Of a stretch of 64,000 nucleotides of DNA, positions 1 through 10,178 are shown piece by piece. The notes beneath the pieces were generated by a model. That model had not been told where the DNA came from, searched no databases, and was given only the letters and a program-made list of their open reading frames with translations. The position numbers were made by a program, and so were the translations under genes. This DNA is from Calcarisporiella thermophila CBS 279.70. Taxonomy: Eukaryota > Calcarisporiellomycota. How positions within the stretch are numbered: the stretch's first letter is position 1; every line of letters starts with the position of its first letter. The stretch is taken from positions 1,057,796 to 1,121,795 of the forward strand of contig NW_027192192.1 of NCBI RefSeq assembly GCF_041956535.1, written 5' to 3'.

Positions 1-2455
1 GGTCCATCAAAATTCGATTTGTGCAGCGTCAACCGAATTCAATAAGGTTAATGTTTCTCTTTTTCTCTTTCAATACATTGTCTAGGATTTTCTTAGAAGT
101 GAAAGAACAGGAGGAGGAAAAAAATAGGCAATTTGACGCATCCACCGTTAGAGGGACAAAAAATCTTTCGCCACATTACACGGCGAATAGACCTTGGTCA
201 TGCTGGAGCGGATTGCTAAGCTCGCAAACCAAGCTGCAGAAATTTTGTAAGAACTCTAATGGGTTCCCAAGATGGCTGACCCTCGCAACCGGAGGTCCGC
301 AAAGCTGGAGCTGGATCCCTCTTCCCTTCCCTCCCCAAGGGGGTCGAGGATGGAGAGATTCAGACTGAAGCTTGCCAAAGACTCTGGTGCAAGGGGGCTG
401 GGCAATACCTCCGGGCTGACCCCTCTAGGGAAACCCGTCCGCCAGCGCGAGTGAACCGGTTCCTGCTCGGAACTGGTTGGGAGAATTCCGCCTTCCCGAT
501 CTGTGTCTCGTTTGTTTGTATGTTTCAAAATTGAGATGGAGGATTTATTTACAGAAGAAGAGAAGTTTTGTGAATTGGGGCGTCACAGGCACACTTTTCC
601 AAGTTTAGTCAATGGCTTTGTATGAGGTTGAGATGGTACGTCAGCGCGGGGGAGTGGGGGAGGGAGACTTTCAGAGAGTCTTACAGGCTGTCACTTGAGC
701 CGCATCTGACGGCACCTAGATTTTCAAGTTGATGCACCAAGGCCGTTGGATAGTCCATGGTGGTCGTGTTCTGTGGAACTACTCTAGCCAAGGTAGAAAC
801 CTTGTTAAAGTGGTTTCAAGGTTTGGCGGGCTCGACACGGCTGAATTCTCCTCTTCACCAGGTTTAACATGGATGGCCCGCCTTTGCCGCATTCTTCGTG
901 ATTACGTTATGATGCAAGAGCGGTTTGTATTTGACAATGGAATTTACAAAAGGACTTTCTGTTCCCAATTCCTTTCCGCCCCGTGCAGCCTCCGCTTACA
1001 GCGCCATTTTGCGGCTGGCCGTATTCATGAATTTTAAAATGACGTGAACCTTAGCGGTTGCACACTTTTACGGAAATGTAGATGTCCAATTTTGTGCTTG
1101 GCCTCTTTGTGTGCGGATTCCTCTCTCAAAGGATAGGCCGCGCGATGTTGTCAAGCTCTCTGCGTTCTGGCCAAGGCTCAGATCAGTAGGACCTGTTCAC
1201 CAACCTAAATTCGGGGCCAAAAGATTCGCGAATGTTTAGGATCTGTTCATTTGGGGATGCGCCTCTCCCTATTGAACTGGGGTATGGCTGGGCTGGGAAG
1301 ATTTCCGCCCGGCCCAACCCCGCAGAGGATTTGCAAGACCGGTCTCCACTCTCTGCTCTACAGACGCCGTGAGGAGCCCGCCTCTTCAGAATAGCATAGG
1401 CCTTGAAAGGCGCCACCACCGTGGATGTGCTATGACGTTGCAAGGTCTGTTCCAAGGAGAGGTGTCTAGATGGGCCATCGTCTTCGGTGGTATTTCGGGG
1501 TTGGCCGCTCTCATTTTGCGTGTTGCAGTCTTCTTCCTCTTGGCGCCCATCCACGCGGGCAAAGGCCGCCCTCTCCCTGTGCGCAGGGTTTCCTTTGTTG
1601 CTGTGGTCGCAGCATGTCCGGCTTGGAAACGCCGTGAAGCCGGGCCGGCCAGGAGCAAAAGCGGCCGAAAGCTTGGGATCGGAAATGGCCTCGTTCGCGC
1701 CCCCTCCCTCCTCTCCCCCCATGCCCACGGAATCCTCCTTGGGCCCCCCGAGAGAGCGCGGGCTTTTCGGAGCATGCCCGAGCCACTGCCAGTGTTTTTT
1801 CGGCGGAATAGGCGAGGCCCAAATTGGGGTAGCCACGAGCACGGGGGCGCGGGAATCGACGGCCGAAGGCGGGAGGAGGAGGAGGCGGAGGAGGGGGAGA
1901 CGAGGGGCGGAAAAACGAAGATGCACAAGAAGAACACGGCGATCCAAGGCGGCACCGTGGGCGCACAGCTGGAGGGAGCCCCGCTGGCGAAGGATGGGGG
2001 TTTCGGAACGTATTTATGCGGTGCAAGCCTTTCTCCGTCCCGGTTGCAGCTCTCATTCCATGTGCATGCGAGGCCGCATAAATGGTGCTTGCTCTGTGCC
2101 TTCGCAAGCAGAGTTTGTACCCAGAGCTTGAGCTTCGGCGTAGCGGGGGCCCAGGGATTTCGGGCCAGAGCGATCATTGGGCGAGGCGCGGAGGGCCGCG
2201 CAAGAGCCAAAACAACAAAGCACGGCAGGGCAAACAAGATGGGCAAAACAAAACACGCAAACAAATAAACACCGGCGAACCTTAGCGCGGCCGCGCCTTG
2301 TCATTCGCGGGAGCGCGGATTCTTTTTGCCACTGCACCCCGAAGCGCGCCCGTTATTGCGCACCCAAGTATCTGGCTCGCAGCCCATGCACCCTCTTACA
2401 TAAATCTCGTCCACAATCCGGTTCTTTCAAGTTCAAGCTGCCTCGGGCCCGCGCC
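1..2455. other. GC-rich stretch, no supported gene
   Basis: No recognisable protein or RNA gene. Between about 1180 and 2340 several 200-300-codon open frames overlap on both strands. Their translations are proline/arginine/serine-rich and match no family I know, as expected where high GC makes stop codons rare. The right part is probably the upstream regulatory region of the zinc-finger gene. An edge-truncated gene in the first few hundred bases cannot be excluded. Confidence 0.5.
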
Positions 2456-2465
2456 TATATATATT
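2456..2465 (+). promoter_or_regulatory. TATA box of the zinc-finger gene
   Basis: A perfect alternating TATATATATT stands alone in GC-rich DNA, 333 bp before the ATG at 2798. A long pyrimidine-rich leader (about 2480-2797) follows, typical of fungal 5' leaders. An in-frame ATG at 2474 lies too close to the TATA to be within the mRNA if transcription starts 25-60 nt downstream; this is the reason for choosing 2798 as start. Confidence 0.55.
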
Positions 2466-2797
2466 CCAGCACTATGGGATCCCTCCTCAGCTCCACACCC
2501 TTCTCCCCGCCCCCTTCTTCCTCTTCTTCTCCCGCCAACCCGGCCGCCCATACCCCCCCCCCCCAGCTTCTGGGCAAATGTCCGACTGAGCCTTGCCTGC
2601 TGCAGATAGAGCCCCTCCTTCTCTCTATCTCCTCGATCCCCTGTTGCTCTCGCACTCTCTGCCCCTGCTATTGTGTTCTCTCCAGCCTCTTCCACGGCTG
2701 TCTTCTTGTCTCGTGCTTAATTCTGTATTTATTCTCTTGCTCTCTCCTCGCCGTGTTCCCCTCTCCAGCCTCCCCCTGCCCTCCCCCCTCACAAGCT

Positions 2798-3498
2798 ATG
2801 GATCTTCGCAGCATCCTCAATTCCTCCGAAGAACAACCCGCCGTCGATGCCCGCCCCTATGTCTGCAACGCGGAGGGATGCACGCGCAGCTTCTCCCGAC
2901 GGTCGGACCTTGTTCGCCACAACCGCATTCACACGGTAAGTCGGAGCAGCCCGCTCCTTTCTAATTGGGTTCTGCAGAATGGAACACAGACTAACTCTGT
3001 GCTTTGCAGGGCGAGCGACCCTACCGGTGTGAGTGGCCCAACTGTGGCAAGCAGTTTATTCAGCGCAGCGCCCTGACCGTACACCTGCGGACGCACACGG
3101 GCGAGCGGCCCCACGCCTGCGAGTGGCAAGGATGCGGCCGCGCGTTTTCCGACTCCTCGTCGCTGGCTCGCCACCGTCGCATCCACACCGGCAAGCGCCC
3201 CTACGCTTGCCTGTATCCCAACTGTAACAAAAGCTTCACGCGCCGCACAACCCTGACGCGCCACCAGCGGTGCCATGAGCCGCAGTGGCAGGGGAGAAGG
3301 CGCAGCTCCGACGCGGAGTCGGTTTCGTCCGCCGTCTCGTCCGAGCCCCCCTCCCCAAGGGACCCGCAGTTTGCCGTGGCCGTGCTCGAAGAGTGCAGGC
3401 TGGAGTCCTCGCCGGAGGAGCTCCCCCGGGGCCCGGCCATCCTCTCGCAGACCAACTTGGGCTGGTATCCACTGCATGGCAACGGGTATTGCTTTTAG
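2798..3498 (+). CDS. C2H2 zinc-finger transcription factor, four fingers
   Basis: Two exons, 2798-2935 and 3010-3498 (intron GTAAG...TTTGCAG), give 208 aa. Four consecutive C-x4-C-x12-H-x3-H fingers span about residues 21-135, joined by TGERP/TGKRP linkers. Phrases such as RRSDLVRH, QFIQRSALTVH, FSDSSSLARHRRIH and TRRTTLTRHQ mark a conserved fungal C2H2 group that binds DNA in the nucleus. The intron falls exactly in the first linker (HT|GERPY). The tail is a short Ser/Pro/Glu-rich region with no recognised domain. The frame is open upstream to an ATG at 2474, but that extension is pyrimidine-tract translation and starts next to the TATA box. Target genes cannot be told from sequence. Confidence 0.9.
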
Positions 3499-4087
3499 GG
3501 TGGAGAGCGTGTTTTTATTTCTCTTTTTTTTTTTCTGTGTAAATAATCCCCCATTCATCTCTATATCCATTACTCGTTTCTTGTAATGAATATAGTTTGC
3601 TTTTTCTTCTTCTTCTTTTCTTCTTCCACCCAGGCCTTTGTTTCGTAGTATTATTGGTTTGACTCGTTACCCAAGTTTGTTGTGAGTTTGGTCACTTTCT
3701 TTTTTTATGCTAGTATGTTATCCTATTGAATCTAATACCCCCTCTCAATCCCACCTTGTTTCTCAATCATCTTAATGGCTTGCATTGATTCTCACCAGGC
3801 TTTGAGAAAATTCAATAAAGTATACCACCTTTGTCTAAGTACTTTGCATGCGTGCTTCTTTTTTTACTTGTCAAATGCTATGGAGGATAAGATTTACTCA
3901 CTCGCCCCCCTCCCCCCCTATCCCACTCCATTCTGTGCCATATCCTTATTGAGGTTTAGCGAGGAAGACGGTGGGTTTGAGTTTATGGAGAAGAGAAAAG
4001 ACTGCAGCCACCTACATGCACGGATTGTTTATTCGTATTCAACATTCAAGCCATCCTAACCATACAAGAATACAGCCCCCCACTCGT
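3499..4087. other. Convergent 3' region
   Basis: T- and pyrimidine-rich sequence between the zinc-finger stop and the HSP12 stop, holding the 3' ends of both convergent genes. No gene seen. Confidence 0.5.
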
Positions 4088-4600
4088 TTAGTGCTTATCG
4101 CCCATCCCGAGGGCATCCTTGGCCTTGTCCATGATGCCTTTGCCCTGGTCATGCGTCTGATCGTGGGCTCCTCGACCGGTGTCGGCGACCTGCTGGCCCG
4201 TGCTCTTTTGCGAGTCGGGCACGATGCGGGAGGCCAGGCGGTCCGCACCGCCGCTGATGTTCTCCGACGCACGCTCCGTGGTGGATTTTTGACTGTCGGG
4301 TTTCACGGCCTAAGCTCCGGGTGGAAGGAAGGGAGAGAACGAGGGAGAAGGGGGGAGAGATGAGAGGCGTGAATCTTTGCGCGGTCACAAAAAAATTCGT
4401 GGAATCATTACCTCCTTGGCACGAGTAGTAAAGTCCTCTAAAAGAGGGAAGAGAAAAACGAAAATGCGGGTTGTTAATAAACTGCACATCTTCTACTCTA
4501 CCTCGCCCATGGGTGCCCCCCTCTCCTCTCCTTGCACCCCTTGGGGCGGGAGGCGGGTAGAGGAAACACGTTACTTACTTCGTCCAGTATCTGCGCACAT
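4088..4600 (-). CDS. HSP12: HSP12/HSP9-family stress protein
   Basis: Three exons on the minus strand: 4600-4579 (22 nt), 4437-4412 (26 nt) and 4309-4088, giving 89 aa. The start MCADTGRKDFTTRAKE and the repeated PDSQKST blocks match the fungal HSP12/HSP9/AWH11 family. These are small, very hydrophilic proteins that fold on membranes under stress and stabilise them. The C-terminus KAKDALGMG also fits the family. Both short exons are required: only this joining gives the conserved N-terminus, and splice sites are GTAAGT/CTTTTAG and GTAATG/GCTTAG. The family is usually stress-induced; I saw no decisive promoter element here. Confidence 0.88.
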
Positions 4601-5138
4601 ATTAATTGAATTCTTTGTTGTTATTGCTCGACGATGCTTATCTCCAGATCGGGGAGGAAGTTGCGGATCTTTTATAGAGGCCTCAAGGGCGTATTGGGTT
4701 GACTTTTTCGCCAGGAAAGGGTCGCCACGGCGTAAGGTTGCGAAATGCCTCGAGAATCATTCCTATTCCTTTGACGCTTGCATATATTAGGAAATCGCCC
4801 GATTTGGACAAATCTCCCCGGATGCCTAACTCCTTCCTCTGCCATCCTCCCCACTGGGCGGAAAGGGCATGAGCCCTTGGAAGCCACGCCCATCACAGAG
4901 GTGATCTTATCACAGAATTTCCGTCGCCACACGATATGGCTCCTCTTACCAAGGAGCATATTAAAGAATGGGTCGAAGTCGGTAATCTTCCTATTACCCT
5001 TTGCACATCCCTTATCTCTCAGAGGAAAAACTCGATATAATATCGGAAAACGAGACTTTATTTCATTTTTTCTTCCTTGTTTATTCTGTGCAATGCTTAT
5101 ATATACACCTAGCTCATGGCTCGTGTCCATCTCCTCCC
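4601..5138. promoter_or_regulatory. Upstream region of HSP12
   Basis: 538 bp between the HSP12 ATG (read leftward) and the stop of the next minus-strand gene. It contains TA-rich motifs near 4778 and 5098 that could serve as TATA elements for HSP12. No gene is evident. Confidence 0.35.
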
Positions 5139-5522
5139 CTAATAGCCCGACTTGGGCCCCCCCCCGCCCCCTAATCGTCCTTGGACTTCTTTCGAGTCTT
5201 GGACCATGTCTCGTGAATCCCATCCCTGGAGCGTATCCGCAGCATGGATGCTCTCCTCCCTCCCCTCTAACCCAAACCGACCCACTTCCTCTGCTTGCTC
5301 TTCCCTCGAGAGCTGGCCCGAGCGCTCGCGTGGTGCGTCGCCTTTCAGTGCATACATGCCCGCCTGAGGGTTGACATGCTTATTGCCTTCGACGCGCTTT
5401 TGCGACTTTGAGGCCGGGTTTTGCAGGGTTTGCGCGTCCTGCAGCGCCTGAGCGTGGTACTGTCCGCTCGAGGGGGCATTTCCGCGCGGCTCCGTAGAGG
5501 TGCTGAACTGGTTCGAGGACAT
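5139..5522 (-). CDS. Small hydrophilic protein, unrecognised
   Basis: A single open frame from ATG 5522 codes 127 aa, Gln/Ser/Gly/Gl u-rich, without membrane segments, signal peptide or cysteines. I do not recognise a family. The last third is uncertain. Reading through gives a glycine-rich end encoded next to a C-rich tract. Splicing out 5226-5277 (GTTTGG...CTCCAG) instead gives a 99-aa protein stopping at 5171 and ending in a basic KTRKKSKDD tail, which looks more like a genuine terminus. It lies upstream of HSP12 on the same strand, and both encode small hydrophilic proteins. A stress-related role would be a guess. Confidence 0.55.
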   Translation of the reverse strand: MSSNQFSTSTEPRGNAPSSGQYHAQALQDAQTLQNPASKSQKRVEGNKHVNPQAGMYALKGDAPRERSGQLSREEQAEEVGRFGLEGREESIHAADTLQGWDSRDMVQDSKEVQGRLGGGGGPKSGY

Positions 5523-6257
5523 AGCTTAAGAAGGCTGCTTTCAAGGCGGTGGTGAATAAAGGTCGTCAGAATAATGAGCTTTGACTAGGGAAACAACAGA
5601 GCGATAGGAGTGAGGAGGGGTCGCCTTTCTTAAAAATGTCGCAGCGGGCGTCAGAGGGGGAGGAACAAACTGGGAGGATTTGTTTCGAGAATGCCAAATT
5701 GGGTAAAGTTTCCATACTAGAATGAGAAAAGCCTGATGGGTCTCTTTTCTAGCTCGGTTGGGAAAACAAGTTTTTATCACCAACCCTGCCGAGGGGAAGA
5801 GGGAAGAAGAACATCAGGCAGGGATGGGCCCCTTTCCACTCTCATTGTCTTGCCGAGAGCGATGTGCGATAAGACTAGGGAAATTTTATTTCTTCGCTCC
5901 TATTTTTTTTTTTAAACTTTATACATAAGAACAGCGTATTGGACATATAACAATACTATACGAGAATAAAAATAAATCAAAAAAGGGGGGGGGGGGCTTC
6001 CGGATTGTTATATGAGGGCGAGGGGGGGAAGAAGAACGAAGGAAAACTTAGCTCACAGACATTTGACAGCTAGAACACACTTCAAGAAGGAGAGCGCAGA
6101 AATACAGGCGAAAGAAGCGAAGCGAAGAAACATGGATATACAATCAGCATAATGGAGGGGGAAAAAAAACTTATAACAACGAGGCGCATATAGGAGGGGC
6201 AAGGAAATGATGGGGCGGACATTTCATTAACGCTGAGAAGCGGGCCGAGCACCAGCA
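5523..6257. other. Intergenic with G12 homopolymer
   Basis: Holds the promoter of the 5139-5522 gene and the 3' region of the next minus-strand gene. A run of 12 G (5985-5996) reads as poly-C in that gene's transcript, about 260 nt after its stop. No gene seen. Confidence 0.5.
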
Positions 6258-8930
6258 CTACAGCTCGCTTTCAAGGGCCCGCATCACCTCGTCCATCCTC
6301 TCGTCCACGCTCATGGCGGCCTGCATTCGGGCCATTTCCTCAAGCAACCCGTGCAACGAGAACTCGTTCGCATAATACACGGACGTCGACCCGCGACGTA
6401 GGCGTTGCGGACTACGCATGGGCACGGGCGGCCTTTCGCTCGTTTCGACGTCTCCTTCTCCCTCTGCTTGCTTCTGCATCTCTATCTGAGCGCGGCGGGT
6501 CAAATTCTCAATCAGGGTGAGCACCGCTCTGCTCTCCTCCTCAGCCGGGTCACTCTCGTCGTGCCCCAGGGAGCCGTGAGGGGGGAGCAGGTTGAAGTTC
6601 AGCTCCCCACTGAGAGGGTCGGCGTCAGGGCCGATCGTGTTCCACACCACACGGCCATCGCTCAACTCCACCACCTCCACCCCCTCAAAATCAAAGCTGC
6701 CCTCCTCTAGTTCAGGCGGCTGCTCCTCCTCGTGCTCCGGCTCCTCCTCATCCATGCTCGCTTCGTCCTCTTGGTACAGATCGTAAATGCTTGCTCCGTA
6801 GCAACTGACGACTCGATCCTCCACCCCTTCTCTCGCTTGCAGGCTGTCCACTCGGACCTGCTGCTCCACATCCCCCATCTCCTCCTCTTTCTCCGCCACT
6901 TCTGCGTGGCTCCACGCCTCCACTTCCTCCTTCTTCTTCTCCTCCTCTTCCTCTTCCTCTTCCTCCCCCTCTTCTCCTCCATTCGCCACCACCAACCTAC
7001 CGCCTCCATCCCCTCCATAGATTTCGGTTGTCGCCGACACCACATTAGGCGAGACACCCTCCCCAACACTGGCCGTCTTATCGTCCGGACGCATGACCAG
7101 GTGCCTCCACCCGGCCACAATCCGGCGAAGGGAACTTTGCCGCAACGAGAATCGAGACGGTTTTTTGGTGATCGGCTGCTTGTTCGAGGTGGGGGTCCCG
7201 GGAGAGGTGGAGGGCAGCACAGGGGATCGCGTGAGGATGATGGTTTTACGGACGACGGAAGGTTTTCGGTCGTGCGACCGCAGAGGGCCCCATTTTGCTG
7301 GGGACATCGTGGCAGGGCCACGGGGGGAGGTGGGGGGAGTGAGCGAGGGTGGGTCCATCGTCTCTGGCTGAGTCTTGAGTTCGAGGGGAGGAGCCACTGG
7401 CTTCTTAGGATGCTCCGAGGACGCCCCATCGCCGCGCTCTGAGCGAGTCGACCTCTGGGTCTCCGAACGCCTCAGCGAGACAGGGTTGGACAGGTTGGAA
7501 GCGGTGGAGTCCCCACGGAACAGGCGCGCCTTGCGGCGGTCGATGTTCTCCGTTGGGCTCGTCGGGAGCCGGGTGCTTCGGGAAGAGGGCGGGGGTGACA
7601 ATGGCGGAGACATGGGGCGATGCTGCCGGAGCGCTTCGCACGACGCTGACTTGCCCACTCCCCGGAACGAAAAACCAGGGTCCCGCGTGGGCGAGGTTGG
7701 GGTTTTGAGGGAGGAGGGCTCGCCCTCCACCACGCTTGCATACACATAATCGGACTGTCGGTGCCATTGGCGTTTCCCCGACATCCACCGGCTAAACAGC
7801 CCCTTCTCCTCGCCGCCCTCCATCTCCTCACTCGACCGCGACGAAATGCTGTGCACCAGGCTGCGTTTAAAGCGGCGCAGTTGGCGCTGGATTTCGCCCT
7901 GGCTCTTGGGAGTCTGCGGCTTGGGAGCGCGCCAGAGGCTATCGTCCTCCGGGCAGATGGGGACGGTGGGGATGTTGCAGGAGGTGGAGAGAAGGAGGGG
8001 GGCCGAGATGTCCTTTGGGCGGATGCGCTTGGCCTTGCTGTTTCGGCGGGGCAGGCGGTGTGTTTGCGGTTGTAGCTCTTGGAACTGTTGGAGCTTTTGC
8101 TGCGCGAGTTGGTGCTTCACGATCTGCTCCTGCCACCGTTGATACGAGAGAACTTCCTTCCTCTGTTCCTAGATGGGGAAGAATCGGCACATGGTTATAG
8201 CGACTGAGAGAAATTAGGCCACATTGGCATCACTTACCCGATCGATTGGATCGAGATCACTCGGGGATCCTCCAAGTGCATTCTCCTCGCTGTCACCGGA
8301 GTACCCTTCCTCTTCGAACTTGCCCCGCTCCCCCGCGCGGTGGTACAGCTGATTCTGGGCCATCTGCAGGAGCCGGGCCTGAAGGGCGATATCGGCATGG
8401 CCCGTCGCCTCCAGAGCCGTCGAAAAGTTGTCGTGGTGGGGCCCGCCTCCGACTTCGGACGGATGGTAGCCGGGGAAAGCGCCCTTCCCGTAGCCAGGGG
8501 GAGAGTGCGACGTGGGCGTGGTGACGGAGCTGTGCGAGGAGGACGAGGACGTTGTGCTGTTGAAGGAGGTGGCTGAGGACGAGTTGTATCTCGACAGGGT
8601 CGTGATCTTGGGCGGGTATTCGATCGATGGATGCTTCGCCTTCGGCTCCTCGTCGAGCACTTGCTTCCACTCCTCGTCTCGGAGGATTGAGAATCGATCC
8701 TGCAGCGCAGGCAGGAGAGGCGAGGGTGCTTCCGAGAATGCGAACTGCTCCTTGGTCGGCGAGACTTGCGCTTCGATAAGGGCACGCTGCGCTCGGCGGG
8801 AGATGGCCTCCAGCTCCTCCTTGGGCAGTCGCTTGGGCGGCTTGCGAGAAACCCGGACGGAGGAGCGGTGGATGGGGGCGTCGGCCCTGGGGGGGACCGA
8901 GTGGGTCGAGGACTGGATGGCGGCCATCAT
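6258..8930 (-). CDS. Large low-complexity protein with acidic tract, unrecognised
   Basis: Two exons, 8930-8238 and 8168-6258 (intron GTAAGT...ATCTAG), give 867 aa. The first exon is Ser/Thr/Pro-rich. The second opens with a Gln-rich, probably helical stretch (about 235-265), then Arg/Ser-rich and Pro-rich segments, and a run of Glu/Lys about residues 620-650. Near the C-terminus is an ordered-looking section with hydrophobic spacing followed by a helical end. There is no catalytic motif, signal peptide or membrane segment. An antisense frame at 6707-7429 is only the complement of the acidic tract. It resembles disordered fungal scaffold or regulatory proteins, but I assign no function. Codon use is GC-rich like the neighbours. 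Confidence 0.8.
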
Positions 8931-10178
8931 GCGGAAAGTGAAATCAGGATTGGTTCAGACTGAGGATCACACCCCTTGATATATGGTTCGGAATAAGCGC
9001 GAGGGCAAAACCAGCTGCCGGATATAGGGCGAGAAGATTCAAGCCAGCGAGAGGAGAGGAGCCAGCCCCTTCACCACTCGAGATGGTACCGAAATGACAG
9101 GGATGGCGCGAGGCCCGGGAAGAAGCGGGAGATGGAGAGATGGCTGCGGAATGCGCACCAGGCGGCAAGATTCACGCTAACGCGCTAGTAACCCTCGGGG
9201 GGAGTAGGCGAATTCCTCCGGTATCTTGGTTCCCTTGCTTGAGCCGTTCAACGGACCGCAGGGAAGGGCGAGAGAGGAGATTCACAGGGCGCTCGAAGGT
9301 TGCGAACCAGAAGGATCAGAGAGAGAATGGAAAAAAACCTGGACGCTGCGAGGGGCGGCCACAGGCTATCGGTTGAGGAAATCCAATATTTCCCAAACTT
9401 TGTGCGATGTGCCTCTGCCACGCGAGACTTCATTGGCCTGTGATTTAAACTCATAATTGCTTTAAACAATCTGTTGCTGTGCGCCAGATGCACGACGGCG
9501 CTCGCGTCTGTTCGCCCTTGGTCCCCGCCCTCTCTCCGTGCGTTTCCCCGCCTCTCCTTGCTGCGCTCGCGTCGTCCCTCTGCGTCGCCGTGCTTTTGAG
9601 AGAGCGAGTCCACGGTGGAGCCCGCCGGGCTGCTCTTGGCCTGCCCAGAGCTGGGTTACACTGCTTCACCCATTTTTTCTGTTCCGGAAAACAGAAACCT
9701 TTTGCGTGCCTTCAGACGATCTGAATGGCCCCCGGCATCAATGAGAGGGAGAGAAAAACTTCGCGACGGAAAACCTCTCCAAAGGCGTCGAGGGTGAGTT
9801 TATAACCAATATCAGGTTCCAACGAGAAAAAAAAAAGGTACATGTTGTAAATGTAGCAAACGGGCTATTCAGTCGAGAGAAGGAAACAAAGCATCGTGGG
9901 GAATGATGTAGAGGAGGAGAGAGGTACATAGAAAATAATATATAATTGTATATATATATATATTTGAATACAGGGCAACACATGATATAAATGAAGAAAA
10001 ATTAACCAGAAAGGGGGGAAAGGGGGGGGGGGGGAAATATGGTTTAAATACGGGAAATTCGTTTGGAAAAGAAATGCAAAACGACGGGGAAAAAAAAAAG
10101 ATGTTTTGGAATAGGAAATAAACCAAATGCAATATCTTGCTCCCTTTTTTTTTCCTTACACACCTTCATCAGTTTGCA
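8931..10178. other. Promoter region and 3' flank with TA repeat and G13 run
   Basis: 1.25 kb without a convincing gene. It contains the upstream region of the 867-aa protein gene, a (TA)n microsatellite at about 9948-9963, and 13 G at 10022-10034. The G run is poly-C in the SIP5 transcript, roughly 145 nt after its stop. Confidence 0.5.

Noticed and set aside
1183-2337. Overlapping open frames of 200-300 codons on both strands
   Set aside because: Pro/Arg/Ser-rich translations in up to five frames at once, no family motif; explained by high GC and few stops.
2474-2797. In-frame 108-codon N-terminal extension of the zinc-finger protein
   Set aside because: Translation of a pyrimidine tract, and its ATG lies only about 10 nt after the TATA box, so probably upstream of the transcription start.
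6707-7429. 240-codon antisense frame with Lys/Arg-rich run
   Set aside because: Alternative-frame shadow of the acidic tract in the 867-aa gene; no independent features.
9248-9613. 121-codon minus-strand frame with RERS-like repeats
   Set aside because: Resembles SR-type sequence only superficially; no splice partners or conserved pattern.
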